Positions 47,069-56,569 of a stretch of 64,000 nucleotides of DNA are shown in pieces (position 1 is the first letter of the stretch; every line of letters begins with the position of its first letter). The stretch lies in the NCBI GenBank assembly GCA_040285825.1, contig JAUPSS010000001.1, positions 2,790,001 to 2,854,000 on the forward strand, written 5' to 3'. The position numbers and the translations under genes are program-made. Source of the DNA: Eukaryota sp. TZLM1-RC. Taxonomy: Eukaryota; Metamonada: BaSk clade. The notes beneath the pieces were generated by a model that worked only from the letters and a program-made list of their open reading frames with translations, did no database searches and was not told the origin of the DNA.

Positions 47069-48953
47069 CTAACGTAAACTCTTGACCACTTGTCCTGCTC
47101 TTTCATTCACTTCTCCATCTTCAAAAGCTACCTTACCATTAACCAAAACTTTCCACATGCCCAAACTAGGTTCTAATACATGATTAAAAGAAGCTATCTG
47201 GCGCATATCTTCTGGTCTGAATATAGCAAGATCAGCCTTAAAACCTGCTTTGATAAAACCTCTATTGGCAAGTTTATAGTTAGTTGCAACGAATCCAGTC
47301 ATTTTGTGAATAGCAGATTCAACTGAAAGTAATTGTCTTTTGAAAACGTAATGTTCAAAGATTCTTGCATAAGAACCTGCATATCTGGGATGAGGAAATG
47401 TCAGACCACCATCAGTTGAGAAACCAACTCTAGGGCTCTGAATGAAGACATCCAAAACATCATCAGTCATTTCAGTGACACTGACATAATATGGGGCTCT
47501 TTGAAACTCTTCAAGATAAAGGACAATAAGCAAATCAATATGATCAAAAGAACTTTCGTTTTTTGTATCCCATAATTCAGGCCACAAAGATTCTTCATAA
47601 AACAACGCACTAGCTTCCAAGAGATTTAACCCCTTAATGGTTTTGATGGAATCTGGGTTCCCTTCAGGCACAGGAGGATAGTCAAACATGAAAACAACCT
47701 TTTCTGGATCATAGATTAAAGACTTAATGTCAAGATAGGCTCGGTCGTAACGTTCTTGGTTATAAGGTAAACTTTCGATATAATCAGGTGCTCTGTCCGT
47801 GAATTGATTAAAGAAATAGCCGACAGAGAAAGCAGACTTGATCCAAGGGTAGACCATCGCAAAGGATCTTTCCAACCCAGGATGATTTCTTAGTGACTGT
47901 TCGTGAATGGAGAGGAGATCATCAGCTTCAGACGGACCATGCTGAGGGTTTTTGACTTTGATATGTGCGTGATAATAAGAAACTCCATTACGACCGGCGT
48001 GATCAGCAATGGAACGTGCTGCATCCATCACAGGTCCAGAATTCTCGTTTTGGACATGAAACGAGGCTATTTTGCCGGCAGAGGCTCTGTGGTAAGCAAA
48101 ACTAAAAACAAAACAACATACACAAGGGGTAACAGTTCATTCATCTCATAAGAATCTGTTACGTCTCCGGGACCATCTTCAAGATTGAAGGAGAGGCCAA
48201 GAATACGTTCATCAGACATCAAGTCTTGGAGTGATGATTTGATTTTGCTCTGTTCCTCCTCACTAAGACCATCCCAAGGCTCCTTTGGCTCCTCAGCCAA
48301 AGCGATTCTGAGAGAAGAGTGTCCAACGAACATTCCAATGTTGGTCCCTAGTTTAGAGTCTCTTTCAATGCCATCAAGAAAGCGGTCAAGGTCAAGTGAG
48401 TCTGAAATGGTAGAATCCTCATCAGGAGAATAGCCATTTTGCCCATAAATCCGCGTTGTAACACCTTCTGCAAGTGGATGGTACTGGTCCAAATCTTCCT
48501 GGTTGTCTGGATTCCCAAAGAAATGTGCATGTCCATCTGTGATTAGTTAAAGACAGGTGACATACCAATAAAGCCAGGAGTAACTATGCGGGTTTGGGCA
48601 TCAATCACTGTTTTAGATGATAGCGAGGATCGCTCTGACGGATGAACGACACTGTCGATTATGTCGCCATTGATGCAAATGTCCCAGTGACTACCGGGGC
48701 TTAGGCTTCCGTCATAGACTAAACCGTTGATGATCAAGATATCACAATCGAATAAAGGATTTTGTACTCTGTAAATGTAGAAAAACACAAGAGCAAGGAC
48801 CATCAAGGCGAGGACGATCAACAAAGTAATGATAAGACGAACTTTGGATTTGGGCTTATATGGTTCATTAATCGTGGTTTGGGAAGAAGGAGTGGGAGTA
48901 CTGGACGACTTATTGGGACCGTCAAACAACGGATTGAGGGAAAGAGTCGTCAT
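47069..48953 (-). CDS. Membrane-anchored N-acyl-D-amino-acid deacylase-like amidohydrolase
   Basis: Exons 48953-48566, 48536-48122 and 48086-47069 give 606 aa after removing introns of 29 and 35 nt. A cytosolic Pro/Ser-rich head and one membrane helix (about 38-62) make it a type II protein. Then comes an amidohydrolase fold: DILIINGLVYDGS, the metal-binding TPGFIDGHAHFF (rebuilt across intron 1), SFNLEDGPGD, and FHVQNENSG, where this family usually has HxRxE. Further along are HAHIKVKN, FSTDGG and a C-terminal GFKADLAIFRPED. These are hallmarks of D-aminoacylase/amidohydrolase-3 proteins, which hydrolyse N-acyl-D-amino acids or related amides. Substrate unknown; the lumenal/extracellular placement is inferred. 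Confidence 0.88.
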
Positions 48954-49206
48954 TGCAACCCAATTGGAAGATACTTGTCTTGGAATTGAAAAAGGAAGGG
49001 GGAAATGAGGAAGATATTTTTTTCAAAATAAAAAAAATAAAAAAACCATGACCATGTCGCATGCTGAGTGACGCATATTAAGCTGTTGCAAGTCCCAAAG
49101 GCGTGGATATTTATTAATGTTAATTAATTAACAAAACATCTAAAAGTACCAATGACCAATTTAACCAATTTAATTTGGTAATTTAATCAAGATCAACAAC
49201 TAGTAG

Positions 49207-49674
49207 TTAATCCTTCGGTGTTACAGAGAAATACTCGCTCAATTGCTTGTTTAGATCATTAACCGATCCCTGTGGTTTTTTGGATCTTCTGTGTGAGTAC
49301 ACAGCATCATAGTGATCTCTCCTATTCAACGAGGGTTTGACCTCTGATCTAACAGGAGCGGGACTTGATGAGAACTTAAGCTTCATCGTTCTGCTTAAAT
49401 AATTGGAATCATGAAGTTCCCGCTGCGCACGTTCAGCATCTGAAAGGCGGAGGAATTCAACAAAGCCGGTTCCTGTACTTTTACCATCAGCAGTTCTGTT
49501 GATAATAAGCTTTTTTGTAGGGCCATATACCTGAAACAAATCGCTCAGTTCCTCTTCAGTTGCACTAAAGTTAACATTTGAAAAAGACAATCGAGGTGAA
49601 AGTGAACCCCGAGGTTTTCGTGGACTATAAGTATCAAGATGTCGCCTATGTCTCACGGGCTGTCTTCTTGACAT
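49207..49674 (-). CDS. RRM protein, Aly/REF export-factor-like
   Basis: 155 aa from the ATG at 49674; the frame extends upstream without ATG. A basic Arg-rich N-terminus (SRRQPVRHRRHL) is followed by one RRM (about 32-105) with LSFSNVNFSATEEELSDLF and GTGFVEF. The C-terminus carries DLNKQLSEYF, similar to the short C-terminal UAP56-binding motif of Aly/Yra1 proteins, which load mRNA export receptors. Domain order and size fit Aly/REF, but other single-RRM proteins cannot be excluded. Divergent from the LRR gene, 81 bp away. Confidence 0.7.
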   Translation of the reverse strand: MSRRQPVRHRRHLDTYSPRKPRGSLSPRLSFSNVNFSATEEELSDLFQVYGPTKKLIINRTADGKSTGTGFVEFLRLSDAERAQRELHDSNYLSRTMKLKFSSSPAPVRSEVKPSLNRRDHYDAVYSHRRSKKPQGSVNDLNKQLSEYFSVTPKD

Positions 49675-49755
49675 TCGGAGAACAACAGATGAAGCTAGTA
49701 AATATAAAAGATATCCGCACTTCTTGAACACAAACTGTAAATAAGTAAGCAATCA

Positions 49756-50475
49756 ATGCATTTACTACCAATAGTACTAGTACTTTTACTGACTTGTGAA
49801 GCCCAATGCTACCATCTCAAGGGATGTGGATCTGATGAAAGAGAATCCCTAACTCTTTTCAACAAAGCACTAAAGGGAAAGGGTTGGAATCACTTATGGC
49901 CGATCAACGATCCCAAGAGACACCACTGTGACTGGTATGGTGTAACTTGTAATCAGAACAAACGCGTAACCAAGATCGATCTTCAGCTAAACAATTTGAA
50001 AGGTAGACTACCAAGATCCACTTATTGCTTCCCTCATCTACAAACGCTCTATTTGCAAAACAATTACATATCGGGAACAATCTACGACAAACCAGATGCA
50101 GGAATATCAAAGTTAAAGAGTCTCAAATACTTGGATCTTCGAAACAACATGATTACCGGGAATATTCCCACAGGAATGTGTAAACTCAAAGCTTCACTCA
50201 TGTATCTGAACATTCAACACAACGTTTTCTCTGGGTCAATTCCAGATTGTTTTGATGTTCGTTTTCAGAAAAGCCTTCGTGGATTTGCTGCTCATTGCAA
50301 TAAACTGTCAGGTAGGATACCTGAAGGATTCAAAGACATGAAGTTTCTTGAGAGCCTTCACATTCATTGCCAACATTTAGGATTTCATCCCTCACAGTGT
50401 CCTACCTTTAAACTTCCAGACAGTGTTGATGTGAAATGTGGAAAAGTAGGTTGTAAGGATATATGTAGAAGATAA
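49756..50475 (+). CDS. Secreted leucine-rich-repeat protein
   Basis: 239 aa with a cleavable signal peptide (about 1-18, MHLLPIVLVLLLTCEAQ) and a Cys-bounded N-cap resembling LRRNT_2 (ESLTLFNKALKGKGW, HHCDWYGVTCN). About five LRRs follow of the plant type (LQTLYLQNNYISGTI; LKYLDLRNNMITGNIPTGM; LMYLNIQHNVFSGSIPDCF). A Cys-rich C-cap ends it, with no membrane helix. Such proteins act as extracellular binding modules, for example in adhesion or inhibitor roles; the partner here is unknown. Confidence 0.88.
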   Translation: MHLLPIVLVLLLTCEAQCYHLKGCGSDERESLTLFNKALKGKGWNHLWPINDPKRHHCDWYGVTCNQNKRVTKIDLQLNNLKGRLPRSTYCFPHLQTLYLQNNYISGTIYDKPDAGISKLKSLKYLDLRNNMITGNIPTGMCKLKASLMYLNIQHNVFSGSIPDCFDVRFQKSLRGFAAHCNKLSGRIPEGFKDMKFLESLHIHCQHLGFHPSQCPTFKLPDSVDVKCGKVGCKDICRR

Positions 50476-50576
50476 AGAGATGTCGTATTGTCAAACATTT
50501 CAAACAGTGCTACCGAATGTGACAATTTATACCATCAAACATATTGAGCAACACTAATTTCAAATCAACTCATTGT

Positions 50577-51827
50577 TTACCTTCTAAACTTTTTATTCTC
50601 AAGCATCCAAGACCCCATAACACCAAGATATCCTTCATGTTTTAAGAAATAAGAACGAACTTGTCCTGCTGACCAGAAATGAACCCCTCTACTGACAGAT
50701 GCCATGCTAATCTTGTCATGACGAAAGAAGTGTCCAGCAAAAAGAATTCTTTTGATACCATATTTCGATGCATTAAGATACGCTATATGTGCAATATTCC
50801 CCGTAATCATCATCAACGTTGCCCTCACCAAGTCCTCCTTCTCAACAACTTTCATGTACTGATTATTCAATAGTTTTCCAAAGAAAGCAGCTGTAACATC
50901 CGAGGAAAGACCTATCGTACTGTAGTTTGATCCATAAATATCCCCAACCAACATGTCCACTTTCCTGCTATCCCCCTTTCTGGCCATGGAAAGCAGTGTG
51001 TCATAGGAGCAATCCTCTTGCAATAAAAGCTTTGCAATGGCAAAGAAAGTGGCTCCACCAAGACCACTACCAGACACCCTAGCGTACTCATTTTCCCCGT
51101 CCACTTTCAGAATGGAGACACCAGATCCTACATTGACTAAAAGGTAAGGAAAGAGTTTGGAGGGGTGGGAATCATCTTTGGACTTCTGATCAGGCACAAA
51201 CTTGACGTCATCTGCCACAGGAAAGTACTGGAACAACTCTTTATAATCTTCATTCAAGAAAAAGTTCAACCCTGCAACAAGAGAGTCCATTTCATCGTGA
51301 ATAGTTACCGGAACAGTTAATTCCTTGGTGATTAGGTCGTTAAACTTGTGGGCGCCTCCGCCAGTGGCTGGTATTGAGTGTAGGAGGGAGTGTAGTGAAT
51401 TTGTTTTAATAAAGTTAATGATTTGAGTAATTTCAGAAGTAGAAATGTTGAAAAAATGGAATTTTCCACCAAAAGTTCGACTCATTACGCTTAATTGAGG
51501 TTTGAAATCAAATTTAGATGATAAGGATAGTTCAGCAAGTTCTAATGGTTCAAAGTAAAGGAATTTAAGTAGAGAACCACCAATGTCGAGTGAGACAGTA
51601 CAAGACATACTAGGACTACAAACTGCTCCTATAGGGACAAGTGGAGAGCTGGTTGAGTCAGTAGTCTCATCGATTGAGTCAAATGCTGACATACAAAACA
51701 ACTCGGAAGACCGACGCAGTTTCGACAGCACTGAAGAAGGAGCTTCAGGTGGAGAATCGGTAAGAAAAACTCTTCCATTTAGTTTGAGTACATAAGAAGA
51801 AATGAAGGACAGTAGTAAGTGGAGCAT
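50577..51827 (-). CDS. Pantothenate kinase, eukaryotic type (PanK II fold)
   Basis: 416 aa from ATG 51827. Catalyses ATP-dependent phosphorylation of pantothenate, the first and controlling step of CoA synthesis. Seen: the phosphate loop SLDIGGSLLKFLYF, ATGGGAHKF, the catalytic Glu region VTIHDEMDSLVAGLNF, LLVNVGSGVSILKVD and RVSGSGLGGATF. Further along are VGDIYGSNYSTIGL and the C-terminal GHFFRHDKISM...FWSAG...FLKHEGYLGVMGS. An N-terminal hydrophobic stretch could be a targeting signal. It starts 43 bp from the divergent MIR-protein gene. Confidence 0.93.
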   Translation of the reverse strand: MLHLLLSFISSYVLKLNGRVFLTDSPPEAPSSVLSKLRRSSELFCMSAFDSIDETTDSTSSPLVPIGAVCSPSMSCTVSLDIGGSLLKFLYFEPLELAELSLSSKFDFKPQLSVMSRTFGGKFHFFNISTSEITQIINFIKTNSLHSLLHSIPATGGGAHKFNDLITKELTVPVTIHDEMDSLVAGLNFFLNEDYKELFQYFPVADDVKFVPDQKSKDDSHPSKLFPYLLVNVGSGVSILKVDGENEYARVSGSGLGGATFFAIAKLLLQEDCSYDTLLSMARKGDSRKVDMLVGDIYGSNYSTIGLSSDVTAAFFGKLLNNQYMKVVEKEDLVRATLMMITGNIAHIAYLNASKYGIKRILFAGHFFRHDKISMASVSRGVHFWSAGQVRSYFLKHEGYLGVMGSWMLENKKFRR

Positions 51828-51870
51828 TTTGTCAAATTTCACGTTCAAATCCCCTAATCAACAGGTCCAA
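51828..51870. promoter_or_regulatory. Very short bidirectional promoter
   Basis: Only 43 bp separate the divergent ATGs of the pantothenate kinase and MIR genes, so the transcripts or their control sites probably overlap the coding regions. Confidence 0.4.
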
Positions 51871-52485
51871 ATGCAATTGCTCCTTGTTGTCCTTGTTTTG
51901 GTGACTGTGGCTCATTGTGAGATACCTGTTAGTTACGGGAGCATCATAAAACTCAGACATAAAACAAACTTCTACCTACATTCACATGAAGTCAAGTATG
52001 GAACTGGAAGTCACCAGCAGTCTGTAACTTGTTTTCCAGAACCAACAGATCCCAACTCATATTGGCTTGTTGAAGCTGGTTACACTTCTGAACCATTTCC
52101 CACCTCTACCGTTGTTAGATGTGGTTCTCCAATACGGCTTAAACATGTCAATACTGGCAAGAGGCTGCATTCTCACCACTTCACTTCACCACTTTCCCAC
52201 CAACAAGAGGTTTCTGCTTTTGATGGGGACGATTCTGGCGACAATTGGATAATAGAATGCGATTCAAAGTCCAATGGGGTCTGGTGGAGAGAGAAACCAA
52301 TAAGATTACGTCATGAAGACACAGGACATTGGCTTCATTCCCATGATGTTGGTTATAACGCCCCTATCCAAGGCCAAAGGGAAGTAACTTGTTTTAATAA
52401 CAAGAAAGATGCAAACAACTTATGGAGAGCTGAAGAGGGAATTTATTTTGGCAATATTGACGATGAATTTGATGATGAATTATAA
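51871..52485 (+). CDS. SDF2-like MIR-domain protein of the ER lumen
   Basis: 204 aa with a signal peptide (about 1-17, LLLVVLVLVTVAHC) and three MIR repeats. Each repeat has the H-x-LHSH-type motif: FYLHSHEVKYGTGSHQQSVT, RLHSHHFTSPLSHQQEV, WLHSHDVGYNAPIQGQREV. The C-terminus is acidic and ends DDEL, an HDEL/KDEL-type ER retention signal. SDF2 proteins are lumenal chaperone co-factors linked to DnaJ and O-mannosylation quality control. Length matches SDF2 (about 210 aa). No introns. Confidence 0.92.
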   Translation: MQLLLVVLVLVTVAHCEIPVSYGSIIKLRHKTNFYLHSHEVKYGTGSHQQSVTCFPEPTDPNSYWLVEAGYTSEPFPTSTVVRCGSPIRLKHVNTGKRLHSHHFTSPLSHQQEVSAFDGDDSGDNWIIECDSKSNGVWWREKPIRLRHEDTGHWLHSHDVGYNAPIQGQREVTCFNNKKDANNLWRAEEGIYFGNIDDEFDDEL

Positions 52486-52547
52486 AATAATAATAAATAA
52501 ATAATATGGCGGGTATTTACAAGCAGATTAAACAAACTATTCAAGAA

Positions 52548-55319
52548 TTAATTCTTCAATAAAGTTTCAATTTCTTCATTTAAGCATTGTAAATCTATTC
52601 GTTTTAAAAAAGAAAACAGTTCTACTAAATCACTATTCTCGACACAATCAACTTCAATCACTTTCTGACAGACAGTTACAATCAAATCATCAGTTTGATT
52701 GATCTCTGATAGACTAATCACATGTGGAATACACGTTAATATGATTCTGATGAATTCCCTTAAAGTTTCAATACCAAGATTAATTAAGTTTGAAAGTTCA
52801 TTTAACGATTGGCTCAGAGAACTTTGTACGGACAGATCAGTACAAAAGGTCATAAATGCACGTGATTCAGGGTCAACAACAAGAAATCTAAAGACTTCTA
52901 ATTCAATGAAGGGCTTGAGATTAGGGAAAAACTCTGTCAGGTAATTGTTCATTGAAAAACTTGAATTAATTGTTACAGTGCCGAGATAATATTCAATAAA
53001 TGCATTAGCAACGTAAAAAGTGAGTTCTGAAAGAGAGAATCTATTCAATAGTTCAGTAATCAAAATTTGATGGATTTCATTTGATTGATAATCAAAAAGA
53101 AAGGCAAAAACTCCAAGTTTACGTGTAGGCTCATGAAAACCACAGAAAAATGTTAAATCAATCACATCCAGACCAATCAAATTGATTGATTGATCAAGAT
53201 AACCACTGACATTCAACGCAACTCCTGGAAAAAAGTCCATTTCTTGGTGATTGACTAAGTAGTCCTCCAGTCTAGGTAAGGATATGCAATGAACAAAGGA
53301 GTTTCCGCTAAATACGACAAGAGAGTGATCAAAAAGTGGATCATTATTAGTAAGAAAATCAAAGAATTGATTATTCATTTTGACTAATTGTGAATGTTCA
53401 TTTGAATAAGTATTGTAAACTGCGCCAAAAAGCTCACCATTTACAGTTCTTACAATCAAAATGATTGAATGTGGATCAATTGAAGGCCATATTTTATACT
53501 TATCAACAAAATTTAAGGGAAATGGAAAAGTGGAGCAATAAAACTGACTAACTGCCCAATCAACCCGTTGACTTTGATTGACTTCCAAAATCAAAAATGA
53601 TTGATTAGTGTGAAGACCAGCCAGGAAGGCCTTATTTTTAGAAAGATCTTTCGACAAACAACTTGAAAGAAAAGATAGTTTGGGTCCAAAGATAGACACT
53701 CTTAGAAGAAGGGTAAATGAATCAATCAGACTTCCAAAGAAAATGACCTGCTGACGTGGATCATTCTTGACTGGAGAAGACCATGATAAAAATGAGTGAC
53801 CTTGATTACGATGGATTAATGTGCTAATAGTTGGTGGATTAGAAGGTTTTGAACCTCTTCTGATGTAATCAATCGCAATCGATTGATTATTTGATTGAAA
53901 CATAAATTTACCAGTATCTTTCATTAAAATGAGTATTTCATTTCTATTACACCCTAATATTTGGGATTCGGGAGATAGTTTACCCTCAAAATTATCAAAA
54001 GAAGAGATCAAATCTCCAACAATGAATGGTTCAAAATTTAAACATTTTGACCTTGGTAGTAGTAGTGATGACGTGATGCGCTCATAAATGTGGAAAATTT
54101 CCACAAAATTCTCATTCACAGTGTATATTCTATCAATTGACTCAACCAAATGTTCTGGTGAGTCTACCTTGAAATTAGTTGAAATAATATTAAAAGAATC
54201 ATTTGAAACAAATACCAGAAAAAGCATTTGGTTTTGGATCAAATAAATTGATTGTAATCCAAAAAATAGCTCAAAATCAGTGATTGATTGATTGTGAATT
54301 TGATTGAGAGAGGCATCAAACAAGTGAAGACCACTCTTTGAAGTTCCAAGAACAAAGAACTTGTCTAAAAGACAAATTCCAAAAATTTCACTTAATTCTT
54401 CATCGGTATGAACGATCTGTTCCGAAAAGGGCAAAGACATATGTAAAGGGGTTTCTGACCGAGATGAAGCAATCAAAATTTCATTTGTTTCCTTTTTCAA
54501 AATAAACATCTTTTCTGCAGTGTACACAACAGAGACGTCATGATTACAATCAACGACATCATCAACAGGTAAAAACTCTTGACCACCAATCAATTCCTCA
54601 GACAAAACACAGCTACCTTCCTCAAACTCATCATCGGCGGAATAATTGCAATGTGTTGGTTGTCCCTTCTGAAAGAAGTGATCTAATGTGAATGAAACGT
54701 ATTTGATTGGCGGTGGTTGTGGGAGTAGTATTGACCCCCTATGACGGGATGAGAGTTTGATGGAAGCCGGAGGTTCAATATCATGACGTGGTTGTTTCTT
54801 TTTGAACCTTTTGAAACGTGATGGTTTTGAAAAAACAAGACCATCACCATAACTCAATTTAAAACAACTTGTCCTGAACCTACCCAACTCGTACCCTTGC
54901 CAATTGAAAAAGTAAATATTAAGGATGTTAAATGGACAAATGCCTGCAATACAGAAACCTTTTCCATCAGAGCGGGAGGTCAGGGTAAGCGTCTTGGTCG
55001 TTGATGAAGTAGGCGAGACAGGGAGAGACCAGTAAAGAGAGGGTGTGTGGGATTGTTTGATGGTTTGATTCTTGGAAATAAAGAACAAATGAAAGTCAAC
55101 TGTGACAGTGACAATAATGGACGCGGAGGGGTCCATGATTGCAGAGCAGAGAGGAGCATAGCCTATGGGTAGAATCCAATCACTACATGAATTACTGTTC
55201 AATGAATGAAAGCAGATTGACTTGGGATAAAGAATTGCTGTTAAACATGATGAAGGAGATGTGAGGAGCTTTAAGGGTGACTGGGGAAGGCGCAGAGTCT
55301 GTTCCGGTAGATAGAACAT
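52548..55319 (-). CDS. Large hypothetical protein, 923 aa
   Basis: One frame from ATG 55319. No signal peptide. The first roughly 650 residues are dominated by short hydrophobic strands alternating with polar turns, consistent with beta-propeller blades. A basic patch lies near residue 170 (RFKRFKKKQPRHD) and an acidic insert near 225. The C-terminal 200 residues look helical (ELLNRFSLSELTFYVANAFIEYYLG ... LINLGIETLREFIRIIL). A propeller followed by helical repeats recalls large scaffold subunits such as those of coat, pore or APC complexes, but I cannot match a specific family. Confidence 0.8.
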   Translation of the reverse strand: MFYLPEQTLRLPQSPLKLLTSPSSCLTAILYPKSICFHSLNSNSCSDWILPIGYAPLCSAIMDPSASIIVTVTVDFHLFFISKNQTIKQSHTPSLYWSLPVSPTSSTTKTLTLTSRSDGKGFCIAGICPFNILNIYFFNWQGYELGRFRTSCFKLSYGDGLVFSKPSRFKRFKKKQPRHDIEPPASIKLSSRHRGSILLPQPPPIKYVSFTLDHFFQKGQPTHCNYSADDEFEEGSCVLSEELIGGQEFLPVDDVVDCNHDVSVVYTAEKMFILKKETNEILIASSRSETPLHMSLPFSEQIVHTDEELSEIFGICLLDKFFVLGTSKSGLHLFDASLNQIHNQSITDFELFFGLQSIYLIQNQMLFLVFVSNDSFNIISTNFKVDSPEHLVESIDRIYTVNENFVEIFHIYERITSSLLLPRSKCLNFEPFIVGDLISSFDNFEGKLSPESQILGCNRNEILILMKDTGKFMFQSNNQSIAIDYIRRGSKPSNPPTISTLIHRNQGHSFLSWSSPVKNDPRQQVIFFGSLIDSFTLLLRVSIFGPKLSFLSSCLSKDLSKNKAFLAGLHTNQSFLILEVNQSQRVDWAVSQFYCSTFPFPLNFVDKYKIWPSIDPHSIILIVRTVNGELFGAVYNTYSNEHSQLVKMNNQFFDFLTNNDPLFDHSLVVFSGNSFVHCISLPRLEDYLVNHQEMDFFPGVALNVSGYLDQSINLIGLDVIDLTFFCGFHEPTRKLGVFAFLFDYQSNEIHQILITELLNRFSLSELTFYVANAFIEYYLGTVTINSSFSMNNYLTEFFPNLKPFIELEVFRFLVVDPESRAFMTFCTDLSVQSSLSQSLNELSNLINLGIETLREFIRIILTCIPHVISLSEINQTDDLIVTVCQKVIEVDCVENSDLVELFSFLKRIDLQCLNEEIETLLKN

Positions 55320-55483
55320 TGATTGATACCCTTTGTCGTTGTTTCAGAAACAATGAAAGTACCTTTACACCGACGTTGAAGCACTTAGTTTTTTTGGAAG
55401 TGGAAGAAACCTTTTTGGACAGTTTTTTTGACCTCCATATTGATTCCGGAACTCTTTGTAGATATACTGGTTTATCTTTTATC

Positions 55484-55646
55484 AGACCTAAAGGATGTTG
55501 CTGCCAAGGATATTTTAAATTGCGATAACAAATCTGTTAGGCAACGGGGATTGAGAAATTCAAAGGTTGATTATTTAAATCCTATCGTAGATCACGCTAC
55601 TTCCAGAAATGAAACACTAGGGCTGTATGCTATTCAAAAAAAGTAG
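55484..55646 (+). pseudogene. Photolyase 3'-end fragment
   Basis: Encodes the last 54 or so codons of the photolyase (DNKSVRQRGLRNSKVDYLNPIVDH ... YAIQKK), with a few substitutions from the intact gene. No upstream photolyase sequence is present. Confidence 0.9.
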
Positions 55647-56309
55647 GTTTTTTTATTTATTTCACTTGTCAATTAGCCAATTTGAAACTTAATCTATCTA
55701 ATGTGTAAACTCTTTTCGTCATTTCTTCTTTGGTTTTTCTACATAACGGCATCATTGATGAAATTCTATCACCAACACTTTAAAGAAAAACTTGTTGCAA
55801 AAGTTTTATCAAAAAAAGGAATCAGTAAAATTTTGTATTACACAATTGACAAACTGATTTCGAATTTCTAAAATGACATCCAAGAGCATTACATTGATTA
55901 CTTGGATCGATGTTTTTATGTTTTCTATGATGTTAAGAGCAACAACAACGTCCTGAAACAACAGGATAAGAAAAACTTCTCATCATTCATCAACAAAGTT
56001 AAATCTCTCCTTCTAGAAGGATATAGAGCTATTGAAGGCGAAACTTTTACAATGAGAAACAAATTGTCTTCAATTACTTCGCTTTTTATTAATGACCGGA
56101 TTCCTCATTTTCTTCCGAGTAATTCCAAAAGAAAAAATTCCTCAAAGTTTGAATTTTCGTCAAAATTTAATTTGTTTTTTAAAATGTTTTTTATTAATAA
56201 TTATTTAGAGGATGAGGAGAGTAAACTCTTCCATGCTCTGCCTTAGAAGAATTCTTGTATTCCACGCTTTATCAGAATTGACAAGACAAGTTGATTGGAC
56301 TTGTTCTTT

Positions 56310-56560
56310 GCATAGACATTAATCTATTGAACTTGCACACTCAACAAATTGAATTCATAACTAATGGGACTCAATTCATTGAACCACGATTTCCTCTACA
56401 AAAGCTTGATTTGCTTGCTGTCTAGCTAAATCTTTTCTAATTCGATTGAAAAACCCGGACAATCTATTAATAATGGCAAATTGGATTCGAGAGCATCATA
56501 AAAAGATATCAAATCTTTTCATTGTTTTTTCTTGAACCATTTTTTTTTGGATCATCTTTA
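56310..56560 (-). mobile_element. LINE 3'-end copy (family B), short
   Basis: 5'-truncated copy repeating the 3' terminus found at 56600; together they form a head-to-tail pair within the Fanzor1 relic. Confidence 0.75.
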
Positions 56561-56569
56561 TTGAATTTG

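Noticed and set aside
51802-51870. Upstream extension of the MIR protein
   Set aside because: The frame is open, but the signal peptide begins at the ATG at 51871 and the extension would enter the divergent gene.
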